DNA of 64,000 nt from JBDREC01 sp043820105 [NCBI: Pseudomonadota bacterium] (GCA_043820105.1 JBDREC010000095.1:1-64000), one strand, 5' to 3'. Counted from the stretch's first letter, positions 35,352 to 43,840 are shown. The notes: generated from the sequence alone by a model not told the origin. A program made the numbers and translations.

Positions 35352-38300
35352 ATGAAAAAGCAAAATATTATTGTACTATTTTCTTCAATTTTAATCTTAA
35401 TCATAATTTTAAATCATAATCTAAGAGCTCAAGATGCTTGCACTGATTTACAAACATATAGATCCTCATTTGTTGTAGATTCATCAGAAAAATATGACAA
35501 ATGGAATATGGGTGCATTAAGTGAAATGATTTCTGAACCTGGTTTAATTGATAAATGGAGGAGCTGGTCATATGAAACATGGTGGGGAACAGATCACACT
35601 TCTGGTGGAAACAGATATGATGATGTGATTTCTCCTGCATGTAGAATTATGCTAGCCAAGGTTGCTACTGCTGAAATGGATAAATATATTTCCCTTCAAG
35701 AAGCCTTTTGCCAAGATGGAAGCACTCAGAAACATAGATGTGAAGGCGAAGCTGAGCTTAAAAAAATTAAGACACAGCAAGCAAAACTAAAAGCCCAAAC
35801 TAATAAAATGGCCCAAGTAATAAGCTCACAATTCGGAAGCCTCCCTCCAATGGTTCAAAAAAGTAATACTGATTCAAATGGAAATGCTGCTAAATATTAT
35901 GACTTTGATTGCTCAAATTCAAGATGGTGCTCAAAACAACAATCTGGTGTTAACACCGCTGCTGAAACAGTTACAAGCTCAAGACAAGAAATTAATCATA
36001 ATAATAATCAAGTTCTAGAACAAATGCAAAGATCAAGTTCAAGCTCAAGAACTTGTCCCAATGAAGCTGTTATAGAATTAAGCAATGAAATCCTTAATGA
36101 TATTCCTTATACTCCAAGCAAAGAAAAAAAGCATTTTAGAGACCTTTGCAAGCAAGATCCTATTGGTCCACAAATACAAAGTTATGGTTATAAAATGTCA
36201 TATGATCCTGATGGCGATTTGGCGGCAACAGGAAGCTCCTTATTGGGGGCTGTTTCAGAACTTGGGGGAATTTATGGTAAAGCTGCAAGAATAGCAGGTT
36301 TTGACACTCATATTGATTCAATAAACACTGGACAAAAAAGGTCCACCTTAACTTCATTTAAAGAAACACTAATGAAAAACCAATGGGCATATATGAATAC
36401 TGAAGAAAGAAATGCTGCTCAATCGACATTAGAAAAAAGTGGTCTTTCAGGGGATGAAAGTTTATCAATGACGGCACCATATGTTGGAGACAATAAAAGA
36501 GGAACAGCGAATCATATGTCATATTTTAAAGATTTATCAAAACTTGACCCTTCAAAACCAGATGATTTTATTCCTTATATGTCATCATCTTTATTTAAAA
36601 AACATATAGCAGATAAGGCTGATAATGGTGAAAAATGGATCCCTGAAGCAGCAAAACTTTGTATTATCTTAGATAAAGAAGAAAACATTGATGAAATGGG
36701 TAAAATGGCAAGAGAAATGGTCCTTGGAACAGTAATTTCAGGAATCCTAATGTCAGCAACAGCAGCCTCGCGCGGATCAAGCTATGCAACAACAACAGCA
36801 ATTGGCATTGGTGTAGATTCCTCTATCTTTGCCAAATCTTATATGACTGCAAGGTCTGACTATAGGGAGGCACTAGAAAAAAGACACCTAGTTGGTGATG
36901 AACATATTGAGGAAATGAGACAACGATTGGAAAATGCAGAAAGTGAAGCTCTCTGGGGAATGGGATTTTCAATTGCAATAAATGGTATTACTGGAGGTGG
37001 CGGAGCAATGTTTACCCAAAACATGGGAAGAAGCTTAATAAAAAATGTTAGTGGAGAATTCACAGAAAAAGGCGCAAAAGCAGCTGAAGACTATTTAAGA
37101 AATGAATTAAAAAGGAGTCTTTGGGGAAAAGAACTAATAGGAGCAATGAAAAAGTTTTTAAATGAGGCCGGCACTGGCGCAATAGGAAAATTAAAGAAAA
37201 GTCTTGTTAAATATTTGAAGAAAAAAGGAATACCAACAGATCAAGCAGAAGAAGTTTTTAACATCATAGTAAAAGTGCTAAAAGATGAAGCAGAAGAAGG
37301 TCTTGAACTGGCTTCAAAAGCTAGCACAGCGCAAACAAGTTCAAGAGCAAGCGCTACGATGTCAAGACCAGCTATCCAGGGAGCTGCTCATGAGCTTACC
37401 ACTAAAAATATCGATGATTTGGCGAGTGCCCGAATGGCAAGATCTGTTTATCCAGTAAGAGAAGTTTTTGAAAATGCTAGCTTAGGACAAAAAGAAAGAT
37501 TAGCAAGAGCAGCAGCTGATTTAGGAATGAATAAATTTTCAAGAAAACAAAGCGCTGCTTTAATCGCAGCTCATAATATTGGTTCAAATGAATCAGAATC
37601 AGTTTTTCGATATACATCAAAACAACTAAGTGAAAAATTAAATATATTAAAAAATGGAGGCTTTACTTTAAAAGAAGCAAAAATGCTAATGCAAAAAGGT
37701 TATGCAGGAAGTCTTGGAACTCAAAATAAAATTGTAGATCTTGGGGGAGGACTTAAAATAAATACTAAAAAAGTAGATAAGCATTATAGTTACACACTTA
37801 AAAATCCAAAAATAGTAGGAAAAAGAGAACATAAGCTAATAAAAGCAGCTATTTTAGAAAAAGCAAGACAGGCATTTGATTCAACTGTAATCGCTGATTC
37901 ATCAGAAATGGCTTTAAGAAAAGGCTTTTTAAAGCAAGTAGACAATTCCGTAGATAAAATGTTTAGTGCTGGCAGATTATCATTTAATTCAATTGATGAA
38001 TTTTCTAAAAAAAGAAAAATATTATGGAATATGTATAAAGATCAACACTCCAAAGCTCTTAAAAAAAGAAAAAGTAGAGTTAAAATTATTGATGTTAAAC
38101 ATTTCCCAGCAAGTTCAAATCAAACAGGTTCTCAGGCTATAAAAAAAATAGCTAGCTCTAAGGATAATTTAGAACTTGTATTAAAAAAACGATACGATGA
38201 TGCAGTTAGGTATGCTGACGAGAATTGGGAAGAGATATTTGATGACCTTGAACTAGACCTCAAAGGCAAACCCCAAACTAAGCAAAAAGCTAATGAACTT

Positions 38301-38870
38301 GGTTTATCTAAACATGAGCTAACGGCATTAATGTTATACACTGGATCTAATTTTGAAGATATTAATGGAGCATTAAGAAAAGAAATTAGAACGCAAGCAC
38401 CATCCATAACAATGCTACTTGGAAAATCTAAAGAAGAATTAAAAGCATTAAGAACATTAGTTAGCTCAGCATTAAGAAAAATGCCAAGCCAAGAAGGTCA
38501 AGTTTTTAGAGGTCAAAATTACAGAAGAGAATTGATAGAAACCCTTAAACCTGGAGATCTCATGAAAGATCCAGGATACTTCTCAGCATCTACTTCATAT
38601 GATGTAGCTCAAGAATGGTCACAACAATATAAATTGTATAAGCACCCTCAACCAGTCGTATTTAAAATTGACCACAAAGGTGGAAAAAATATTACTGATT
38701 TTTCATTCAATCCTACTGAAGACGAAGTACTGTTTAGAGACTCTACCGCTTTTAAAGTTTTATCTATTGATAAAAGCGGGAATCCGTGGATAATACATAT
38801 TGAGGAAATTATTAACAACAAACAGAGGCAATTGGCTAATTGGTTTAAGTTATTTGAAGAGGCCGCTTAA
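35352..38870 (+). CDS. Very long secreted protein with C-terminal ADP-ribosyltransferase toxin domain
   Basis: A 1172-residue protein. A signal peptide (MKKQNIIVLFSSILILIII, cleavage near LRAQ) opens it. Residues ~35-450 hold scattered cysteines and polar helices. Two hydrophobic, Gly/Ala-rich segments (about 456-488 and 533-554) could insert in a membrane. A module at about 708-786 (KQSAALIAAHNIG, RYTSKQLSEKL, GGFTLKEAK) recurs in a nearby pseudogene. Residues ~985-1160 form an R-S-E mono-ADP-ribosyltransferase: YTGSNFEDINGALR, VFRG with Arg1053, FSASTS (Ser1080-Thr-Ser1082) and EDEVLF with Glu1123 and Glu1125. The catalytic set is complete. The target is unknown; no immunity gene is apparent downstream. 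An upstream ATG at 35292 is rejected, since it would bury the signal peptide. Confidence 0.8.
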   Translation: MKKQNIIVLFSSILILIIILNHNLRAQDACTDLQTYRSSFVVDSSEKYDKWNMGALSEMISEPGLIDKWRSWSYETWWGTDHTSGGNRYDDVISPACRIMLAKVATAEMDKYISLQEAFCQDGSTQKHRCEGEAELKKIKTQQAKLKAQTNKMAQVISSQFGSLPPMVQKSNTDSNGNAAKYYDFDCSNSRWCSKQQSGVNTAAETVTSSRQEINHNNNQVLEQMQRSSSSSRTCPNEAVIELSNEILNDIPYTPSKEKKHFRDLCKQDPIGPQIQSYGYKMSYDPDGDLAATGSSLLGAVSELGGIYGKAARIAGFDTHIDSINTGQKRSTLTSFKETLMKNQWAYMNTEERNAAQSTLEKSGLSGDESLSMTAPYVGDNKRGTANHMSYFKDLSKLDPSKPDDFIPYMSSSLFKKHIADKADNGEKWIPEAAKLCIILDKEENIDEMGKMAREMVLGTVISGILMSATAASRGSSYATTTAIGIGVDSSIFAKSYMTARSDYREALEKRHLVGDEHIEEMRQRLENAESEALWGMGFSIAINGITGGGGAMFTQNMGRSLIKNVSGEFTEKGAKAAEDYLRNELKRSLWGKELIGAMKKFLNEAGTGAIGKLKKSLVKYLKKKGIPTDQAEEVFNIIVKVLKDEAEEGLELASKASTAQTSSRASATMSRPAIQGAAHELTTKNIDDLASARMARSVYPVREVFENASLGQKERLARAAADLGMNKFSRKQSAALIAAHNIGSNESESVFRYTSKQLSEKLNILKNGGFTLKEAKMLMQKGYAGSLGTQNKIVDLGGGLKINTKKVDKHYSYTLKNPKIVGKREHKLIKAAILEKARQAFDSTVIADSSEMALRKGFLKQVDNSVDKMFSAGRLSFNSIDEFSKKRKILWNMYKDQHSKALKKRKSRVKIIDVKHFPASSNQTGSQAIKKIASSKDNLELVLKKRYDDAVRYADENWEEIFDDLELDLKGKPQTKQKANELGLSKHELTALMLYTGSNFEDINGALRKEIRTQAPSITMLLGKSKEELKALRTLVSSALRKMPSQEGQVFRGQNYRRELIETLKPGDLMKDPGYFSASTSYDVAQEWSQQYKLYKHPQPVVFKIDHKGGKNITDFSFNPTEDEVLFRDSTAFKVLSIDKSGNPWIIHIEEIINNKQRQLANWFKLFEEAA

Positions 38871-38882
38871 ATCTTTTCCTAT

Positions 38883-38997
38883 TTGACTTGAAATCACTCT
38901 AGTCTATTACAACCACATGGATATAAAAAAACCATTAAAAACTCTAATCCTGAAAAAACTATCAAAACAATCTTTTATTTTTTACTTTAAACTATAG
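38883..38997 (+). other. Promoter and 26-codon frame resembling the start of larB
   Basis: TTGACT, 16 bases, TATTAC, 6 bases, then ATGGATATAAAAAAA (ATG 38917, stop 38995-38997). The larB gene has the same layout 513 bases downstream: TTGACA, 16 bases, TATAAC, 6 bases, ATGGATATAAAAAAA. The short frame would encode MDIKKPLKTLILKK and onward for 26 residues. I infer a decayed duplicate of the larB 5' end or a small leaderless gene. Confidence 0.45.
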
Positions 38998-39025
38998 AAA
39001 AAGGATGATAAAACACATACATCTG

Positions 39026-39067
39026 GCCGATTATCATGACAATCGGCAATAGATCAGAATTTTTTTT
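39026..39067 (+). terminator. Hairpin with a distant T-run
   Basis: GCCGATT (39026-39032) pairs with AATCGGC (39041-39047); a run of eight T starts 13 bases later. It would end transcripts from the toxin gene or the short larB-like frame. The long gap before the T-run lowers confidence. Confidence 0.35.
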
Positions 39068-39095
39068 ATTATACTACTCAAATTAAAAACTTACT

Positions 39096-39136
39096 AACGT
39101 TCCAAACGTTTGATATATTAACGTTATGGACGTTAA
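39096..39136. promoter_or_regulatory. Four ACGTT boxes in two 9-base-spaced pairs
   Basis: AACGTT at 39096, 39105 and 39120 and GACGTT at 39129: each pair is spaced 9 bases, and the second pair is an inverted repeat TTAACGT-TATGG-ACGTTAA. It resembles an operator or other protein-binding cluster. The nearest downstream element is only a gene remnant. Confidence 0.4.
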
Positions 39137-39170
39137 GACAACAAATAAACTAGGATGCATACAATGCTGA

Positions 39171-39392
39171 ACAAATAGGATTTTGCAGTCAAAGGAACAT
39201 GAAATTGATTTTGTAACTTCTGATAATGAATTAATTGAAGTAAAATCGGAAAAGGCTTCTCCAATGGATTTCACATGGTTTAATATAGTTTTTCCTAATA
39301 AAAGATTAACCGTTATTTGCAAAACACCATTTGAAACTGATACTATCAAAGGAATAACTATTGAAGATTTTTTATTAGATGATGAAAAATAA
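39171..39392 (+). pseudogene. C-terminal remnant of a DUF4143 AAA ATPase
   Basis: After a TGA at 39168-39170 the frame reads through KEHEIDFVTSDNELIEVKSEK and LTVICKTPFETDTIKG to EDFLLDDEK. This is the C-terminal nuclease-like block of AAA/DUF4143 ATPases (EIDFV...EVK and a closing efLl). An intact member of that superfamily lies at 41540-42682, but the two are not close copies. The TTG at 39183 could start a 69-residue product, but more likely this is dead. Confidence 0.6.
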
Positions 39393-39395
39393 ATT

Positions 39396-39423
39396 TTGAC
39401 ATCGTTTCAATTCAGTTTATAAC
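39396..39423 (+). promoter_or_regulatory. larB promoter, predicted leaderless start
   Basis: TTGACA (39396-39401), 16 bases, TATAAC (39418-39423). The ATG of larB begins at 39430, 7 bases from the end of the -10, so transcription should begin on or next to the start codon. There is no ribosome site. Confidence 0.55.
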
Positions 39424-39429
39424 AATCCC

Positions 39430-40167
39430 ATGGATATAAAAAAAATAATAAAAGAATATAAATCTGGAAAAATTTCTGAAGAGGCTTGTTTAAAAAAGCT
39501 TAAGGACCTTCCCTATTCTGATCTTGGTTTTGCAAAAATTGATCATCATAGAAAGCATAGAAAGGGAAACTCTGAAGTTATTTATGCTGAAGGCAAAACA
39601 GCTGATCAAATAATTGCCATTACAAAACAAATGCAATCAACTGGTGAAAATATTTTGGCAACTCGAGTGAGCTCTGAAATATTTGAAGCTGTTTCAAAAG
39701 AAATCAAAAATCTTGAATATAATGAAATAGCAAGGACCTTTACTTATATAAAAACTAAGAAAAGAAAAAAAGGCAATGTTTCTGTAATATGTGCTGGCAC
39801 TACAGATTTGCCAGTGGCTTATGAAGCCTGCGTTACAGCTGAATTTTTAGGAAGCAAAGTAACACGGCTTTTTGATGTAGGAGTAGCTGGAATTCACAGA
39901 CTCATTATGAATAAAGTTGTAATTGATAAAGCAAAAGCTTTAATCGTTGTAGCTGGAATGGATGGGGCCTTACCTTCTGTTGTTGGAGGACTTGCAAAAG
40001 TTCCTTTAATAGCCGTTCCAACAAGTGTTGGATATGGAGCAAGCTTTAATGGCGTTGCACCTTTATTAACAATGCTAAACTGCTGCTCACCTGGTGTAGC
40101 TGTTGTTAATATTGATAATGGTTTTGGCGCTGGATATATGGCGCATATGATTAATAGTGGTAAGTAG
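39430..40167 (+). CDS. larB: Pyridinium-3,5-biscarboxylic acid mononucleotide synthase LarB
   Basis: A 245-residue protein. The N-terminal ~90 residues precede a PurE/AIR-carboxylase-like domain with VICAGTTDLPVAYEA, VVAGMDGALPSVVGGL and LNCCSPGVAVVNIDNGFGAG. The Cys in the NCCSPG block fits the catalytic cysteine of LarB, which carboxylates and hydrolyses nicotinic acid adenine dinucleotide in nickel-pincer cofactor synthesis. It is followed by larC. Its mRNA is probably leaderless. The last residues SGK and the TAG stop come from a heptad array. Confidence 0.92.
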   Translation: MDIKKIIKEYKSGKISEEACLKKLKDLPYSDLGFAKIDHHRKHRKGNSEVIYAEGKTADQIIAITKQMQSTGENILATRVSSEIFEAVSKEIKNLEYNEIARTFTYIKTKKRKKGNVSVICAGTTDLPVAYEACVTAEFLGSKVTRLFDVGVAGIHRLIMNKVVIDKAKALIVVAGMDGALPSVVGGLAKVPLIAVPTSVGYGASFNGVAPLLTMLNCCSPGVAVVNIDNGFGAGYMAHMINSGK

Positions 40168-40236
40168 TAAGTCGTAAGTCGTAAGAATAACAACTCATCT
40201 TCTTACTTACGACCTACAACTTACGACTTACGACTT
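40160..40236. repeat. GTAAGTC inverted heptad array between larB and larC
   Basis: Left arm 40160-40187 has GTAAGTA, GTAAGTC twice and GTAAGAA; right arm 40202-40236 has the inverse (CTTACTTACGACC... CTTACGACTTACGAC in heptads). The arms pair over about 28 bases. It supplies the larB stop and may attenuate larC transcription. Confidence 0.85.
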
Positions 40237-40251
40237 CACTAGGGTTTATTA

Positions 40252-41421
40252 ATGAACACAATTCTATACATCGACTGCTTCGCAGGAATCTCTGGCGATA
40301 TGTTTTTATCATCAATGGTTGATCTGGGGGTTCCCAAGGAATATCTACTTAATGAGCTGAAAAAACTAAATCTTCCAGGGATAAATATTGATTTTGAAAA
40401 AGTCTTAAAAAAGAGAATTAATTGTACTTACCTTATAAATAATATTAAAAAAGAAAAAGCACACCGTTCTTTTCTTGAAATAAAAGAATTAATTCAAAAT
40501 TCAGCTCTTTCTGATTTTGTTAAAGAAAAAAGTGTTGAGGTTTTTAAAAAGCTTGGCCTAGCAGAAGCAAGAATCCATGGCACATCCCTGGAGGCAATAC
40601 ATTTTCATGAAGTTGGAGCACTTGATTCTATTTTAGATATTATTGGAGCCTGTATTTGCATTGACTACTTAAAAATCGACAAAATTTTTGCTTCTAAAAT
40701 TCCATTGTCCCGTGGTCAGATGACCTTTAGCCATGGGTGTTTTCCATTTCCTGCTCCAGCTACCTGCGAAATATTAAAAGATGTACCATGCTATAACATA
40801 GATTTGGATTTTGAAAATGTAACACCAACAGGGTCTGCAATTTTATCATGCTTTGTTGAAAAATTTGATCACTTCCCTGAAATGACTTTAAAAAACACAA
40901 GCTATGGAGCTGGCACCTTTGAAACAAAACCAGGGCAACTGCCAAATGTATTAAGACTCATATTAGGTGAAAGCCATGAAAATCAAAAAATCCATTCAGA
41001 AATCCAAATAATTGAAACAAACATTGATGACATGAATCCTCAGTTTTTTGAAGTGGTGATGGAAAAGCTTTATGAAGCCGGGGCTCTTGATGTTTACATT
41101 AATAATATAATAATGAAAAAATCTCGCCCAGCATTTGAACTTAAAATCATAAGCCCAATCGAAAAAGTCGATGCAATATCTGAAGTCTTATTTAACGAAA
41201 CAAGTACAATCGGAATTAGAAGCTACAAAGCACAAAGACAATGTCTTCAAAGAGAAATCAAGGAAGTTGAAACCCAGTGGGGAAATGTAAAAATAAAAAA
41301 TTCCATCTTTAAAAACAAAATAGTAAATAACTCAATTGAGTATGAAGATCTAAAAAGAATTTCAAGTGAATCTGGTCTTAGTATAAAAGAACTATCAAAA
41401 TTCATACAATCAAAAATCTAA
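40252..41421 (+). CDS. larC: Nickel-pincer cofactor nickel chelatase LarC
   Basis: A 389-residue LarC/DUF111 protein: IDCFAGISGDMFLSS at the N-terminus, HFHEVGALDSILDIIGA near residue 120, VTPTGSAILS near 190, and the C-terminal nickel-binding region with ETNIDDMNPQ near 260. It inserts nickel into the pincer nucleotide using CTP. In Lactobacillus plantarum the gene needs a ribosomal frameshift; here it is one open frame. It follows larB across an inverted heptad array. Confidence 0.93.
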   Translation: MNTILYIDCFAGISGDMFLSSMVDLGVPKEYLLNELKKLNLPGINIDFEKVLKKRINCTYLINNIKKEKAHRSFLEIKELIQNSALSDFVKEKSVEVFKKLGLAEARIHGTSLEAIHFHEVGALDSILDIIGACICIDYLKIDKIFASKIPLSRGQMTFSHGCFPFPAPATCEILKDVPCYNIDLDFENVTPTGSAILSCFVEKFDHFPEMTLKNTSYGAGTFETKPGQLPNVLRLILGESHENQKIHSEIQIIETNIDDMNPQFFEVVMEKLYEAGALDVYINNIIMKKSRPAFELKIISPIEKVDAISEVLFNETSTIGIRSYKAQRQCLQREIKEVETQWGNVKIKNSIFKNKIVNNSIEYEDLKRISSESGLSIKELSKFIQSKI

Positions 41422-41440
41422 GTTCTTTCTTTCTTCCCAA

Positions 41441-41541
41441 ATTAATTATTATTTATTATTTATTAATTATTGGTTATTTTATAAACCATGTGAACCCACA
41501 AAATTTTCAATAACCAACAATCAATTTTCAATTCTCAATTT
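41441..41541. repeat. AT-rich inverted repeat array between convergent genes
   Basis: Left arm 41441-41478 (TTATT/TTAATTATTGGTTATT) and right arm 41503-41541 (AATAACCAACAATC, then AATTTTCAATTCTCAATT). It matches the array at 32127-32222 in its right arm and separates larC from the ATPase gene, whose TAA stop touches it. Confidence 0.7.
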
Positions 41542-42682
41542 AAGGCATTCCCAGCTCTTTACAAAACACAGTAAAAGGCAAAACTCTTCCAGTAGTTTTT
41601 TCATTTCCAAAGTCTTTATCTTTTCTATGAACCTGATAGAAATTTGGAATATCAGTTCTTTCTTTAAAATATTTAATATGTGGTGAAATACCTCTATTTT
41701 TGCTTTTACATTCAATGGCAAATAATGGTTTCTTATTTCTTAAAACTACAAAATCAACTTCTCTTTTGTCAGTATCTCTAATAAACCTTAATTCCATTAA
41801 ATCACCCTCAGTATCTTCAATAAAATGACAATATTTTAAGAGCTGACAGGCAACAAAATTTTCAAATCTATTACCATCATCAGAAACCATGCTCCAGTCC
41901 CAGAAATAAAGTTTCTGTTCTTTTTTGACAGCTCTAATTTTAGGTGCACCAAATGGGGAGATCCTGAAAGTAAGATACATAGAATCTAAGATATCAAGCC
42001 ATTTAGCTGCAGTTTGAAAACTTACTTGCAAATCTTCTTTTAAGCTTCCAATAGATAATGGCGAACCAACACGATCAGGTAAACTTTCAACTAAGAGTTG
42101 AATCAAACTAATGTCTTTTACATTTTCAATATCATTGATATCAGTATAAACAACCCTAGTTAACCTTTCTCTTTGCCATCTCTTTTGAGTTTTTTTATTT
42201 GCAGAAAGAAAAGGTTCAGGAAACCCACCATATTCAAGCAAGGCTTCCATGTCACTATGATTGGGATCTTTATTAAGCTCCATTAATGAAAATGGATGTA
42301 GTCTATAATAAAAATATCTGCCAAACAAAGAATCACCACCTTTTCTATAATGATCAAGTCTTGCTGAACCGGTTACAATAAATGAAACATCGCTCTTGTT
42401 ATAATCATAATGTCCTTTCAATAGATTTCTCCACCGTGAATACTTATGAATTTCATCAAAAATTATTATTTCTTGCTTGGAAGGCAATTCTCCTTTTATA
42501 ATCGAACTTCTTTGGTGCTCAATATCCCAGTTTAAATATGCCTTGTTTTTTTCAGATGGAGGATCTAAAAAACTTAAAGCCAAAGTGGTTTTTCCAACTT
42601 GCCTTGGGCCACCAATAAAAACCATCTTCTTTTCTATATCTTCATTAATATATGGTTTTAAATACCTAGTCTTTAGAGACAC
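41540..42682 (-). CDS. AAA ATPase with C-terminal DUF4143 domain
   Basis: A 380-residue protein. Walker A GGPRQVGKTT lies near residue 30, Walker B IIIFDEIHKY near 75 and sensor VTGSARLD near 104 in an AAA domain; residues ~200-380 are the DUF4143 nuclease-like region with EVDFVVLRNKKPLFAIECKSK. The family is common in archaea and bacteria on accessory islands; substrates are unknown. The GTG start has GGAGG 4 bases upstream. Its promoter holds a palindrome, so it is probably repressed. Confidence 0.9.
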   Translation of the reverse strand: MSLKTRYLKPYINEDIEKKMVFIGGPRQVGKTTLALSFLDPPSEKNKAYLNWDIEHQRSSIIKGELPSKQEIIIFDEIHKYSRWRNLLKGHYDYNKSDVSFIVTGSARLDHYRKGGDSLFGRYFYYRLHPFSLMELNKDPNHSDMEALLEYGGFPEPFLSANKKTQKRWQRERLTRVVYTDINDIENVKDISLIQLLVESLPDRVGSPLSIGSLKEDLQVSFQTAAKWLDILDSMYLTFRISPFGAPKIRAVKKEQKLYFWDWSMVSDDGNRFENFVACQLLKYCHFIEDTEGDLMELRFIRDTDKREVDFVVLRNKKPLFAIECKSKNRGISPHIKYFKERTDIPNFYQVHRKDKDFGNEKTTGRVLPFTVFCKELGMP

Positions 42683-42714
42683 AAAACCTCCATTAGCATT
42701 ATTAACATAAGTTA

Positions 42715-42742
42715 ATTATACTCATGAGTATTTTTAAGTCAA
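42715..42742 (-). promoter_or_regulatory. ATPase promoter with an operator palindrome in its spacer
   Basis: On the minus strand, TTGACT (42737-42742), 16 bases, TATAAT (42715-42720). ATACTCATGAGTAT, a perfect 14-base palindrome at 42718-42731, fills most of the spacer and runs into the -10, the place where a repressor would block RNA polymerase. Confidence 0.6.
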
Positions 42743-42885
42743 GTTAATTCTACTAACGCACCCAAGAGCGTGCATAAATGATGTCAATTTTAATATAATT
42801 TTTACATAAAACTCAATACAAAGCTTTTTTAATATAATTCACTAGCATAACCAGTTGCATTTTAAGTCTTTTCCCCGAAAGACCC

Positions 42886-43463
42886 GTGTGGCATGAAAAT
42901 TGGTGCACATCTAAACAAAGTGGCAGAAATAGTAATGAAGAAATAACACAAAGAGCAATTGATGATAATAATAAAAGATATGATGAATTTGAAACACAAA
43001 TAGCCATTCAAGAACATGATAAAATATGCAACCCAAATGCTCTTTCTGACCTTGAGTCCTGGATGATGCTTTTTCAGCAGTAATAGGTTCTTTTAAAAAA
43101 TCAAATCCTGACAATAGCTCTCAAATGCTAGCAAGCACCTCATCAAGAAGTGCTGCACATAGTATTGGAATAGGGAACATGGACAATATTGCAACTTCAA
43201 GAATTGCCAGGTCTTCGGTTCCTGTTGAAAAGGTGATGGCAAATGCTGCCCTTGATGAGGCCGACAGGCTAGCTTCCGCTGCAGCTCATATTGGAAAGAA
43301 AAGGCTTTCACAAAAGCAAAGCGCAGCCCTAATAGCTTCTCATCAAGTTGGAGCTGATGAAGGTGGATCAGTTTTTAGATATACCCAAAAGCAGCTTCAA
43401 GAAAAGTATAGGATTTTGACAGATGGCGATTTTACTCATAAAGAAGCAAGGGAAAAAACATAG
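42886..43463 (+). pseudogene. Decayed, internally deleted paralogue of the 35352 toxin gene
   Basis: Two frames carry toxin-like sequence. Frame one (42886-43083) reads NWCTSKQSGRNSNEE and matches toxin residues ~191-245 (RWCSKQQSG block). A frameshift near 43055 leads to frame two (to 43463), which matches residues ~653-777, including KQSAALIASHQVG, FRYTQKQLQEKYRIL and DGDFTHKEA. About 400 intervening residues are missing. No signal peptide or ART domain remains. The AT-rich sequence upstream (TTTTAATATAATTTTT near 42790) also resembles that at 35195. Confidence 0.75.
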
Positions 43464-43465
43464 AA

Positions 43466-43840
43466 ATGCAATTTGAAAATATACCATTTAGATCAGACCA
43501 AAATGTTCTATTCAAGCGAGACTTTATAGAGGGTCTTAATAATAGTAGAAAGCATTTAACATTTGCAAGTGGCAGTGAAGGTGTAAGCGCTGAAAATCAC
43601 ATGATACAGGTTTTAGACATTAGCTATAAAGATTCTGTAGCAAAAGGTCATGTTGAAATTACGGAAGTTGTTTTAGTAGACCAAATGAATAATAATAAAG
43701 TTTATAGGTTTAACAACTTCCAAGAAGCATTAGAATATTTTAACAATACAACTGGAACATTAGTATCTAGTCAATTCATTGACACAACTACAGGGCAAGC
43801 CTTAGGACCTGATGAGGTTTTAAAAAACATAGTAAATTAG
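43466..43840 (+). CDS. Unknown 124-residue protein joined to the toxin remnant
   Basis: MQFENIPFRSDQNVLFKRD onward, 124 residues, no signal peptide, mixed alpha/beta with a VTEVVLVDQMNNNKVYRF-like core. Open sequence continues upstream in this frame through KGKNIE, so the piece could be an alternative C-terminal end of the decayed toxin, frame-shifted from it by a few bases near 43460. Alternatively it is an immunity-type gene. I recognise no family. Confidence 0.45.
   Translation: MQFENIPFRSDQNVLFKRDFIEGLNNSRKHLTFASGSEGVSAENHMIQVLDISYKDSVAKGHVEITEVVLVDQMNNNKVYRFNNFQEALEYFNNTTGTLVSSQFIDTTTGQALGPDEVLKNIVN

Noticed and set aside
38917-38997. The 26-codon frame as an immunity protein for the ADP-ribosyltransferase
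   Set aside because: Far too short, and its start resembles larB rather than any immunity family.
40252-41421. Programmed frameshift in larC
   Set aside because: The gene is one uninterrupted frame with both halves of LarC.
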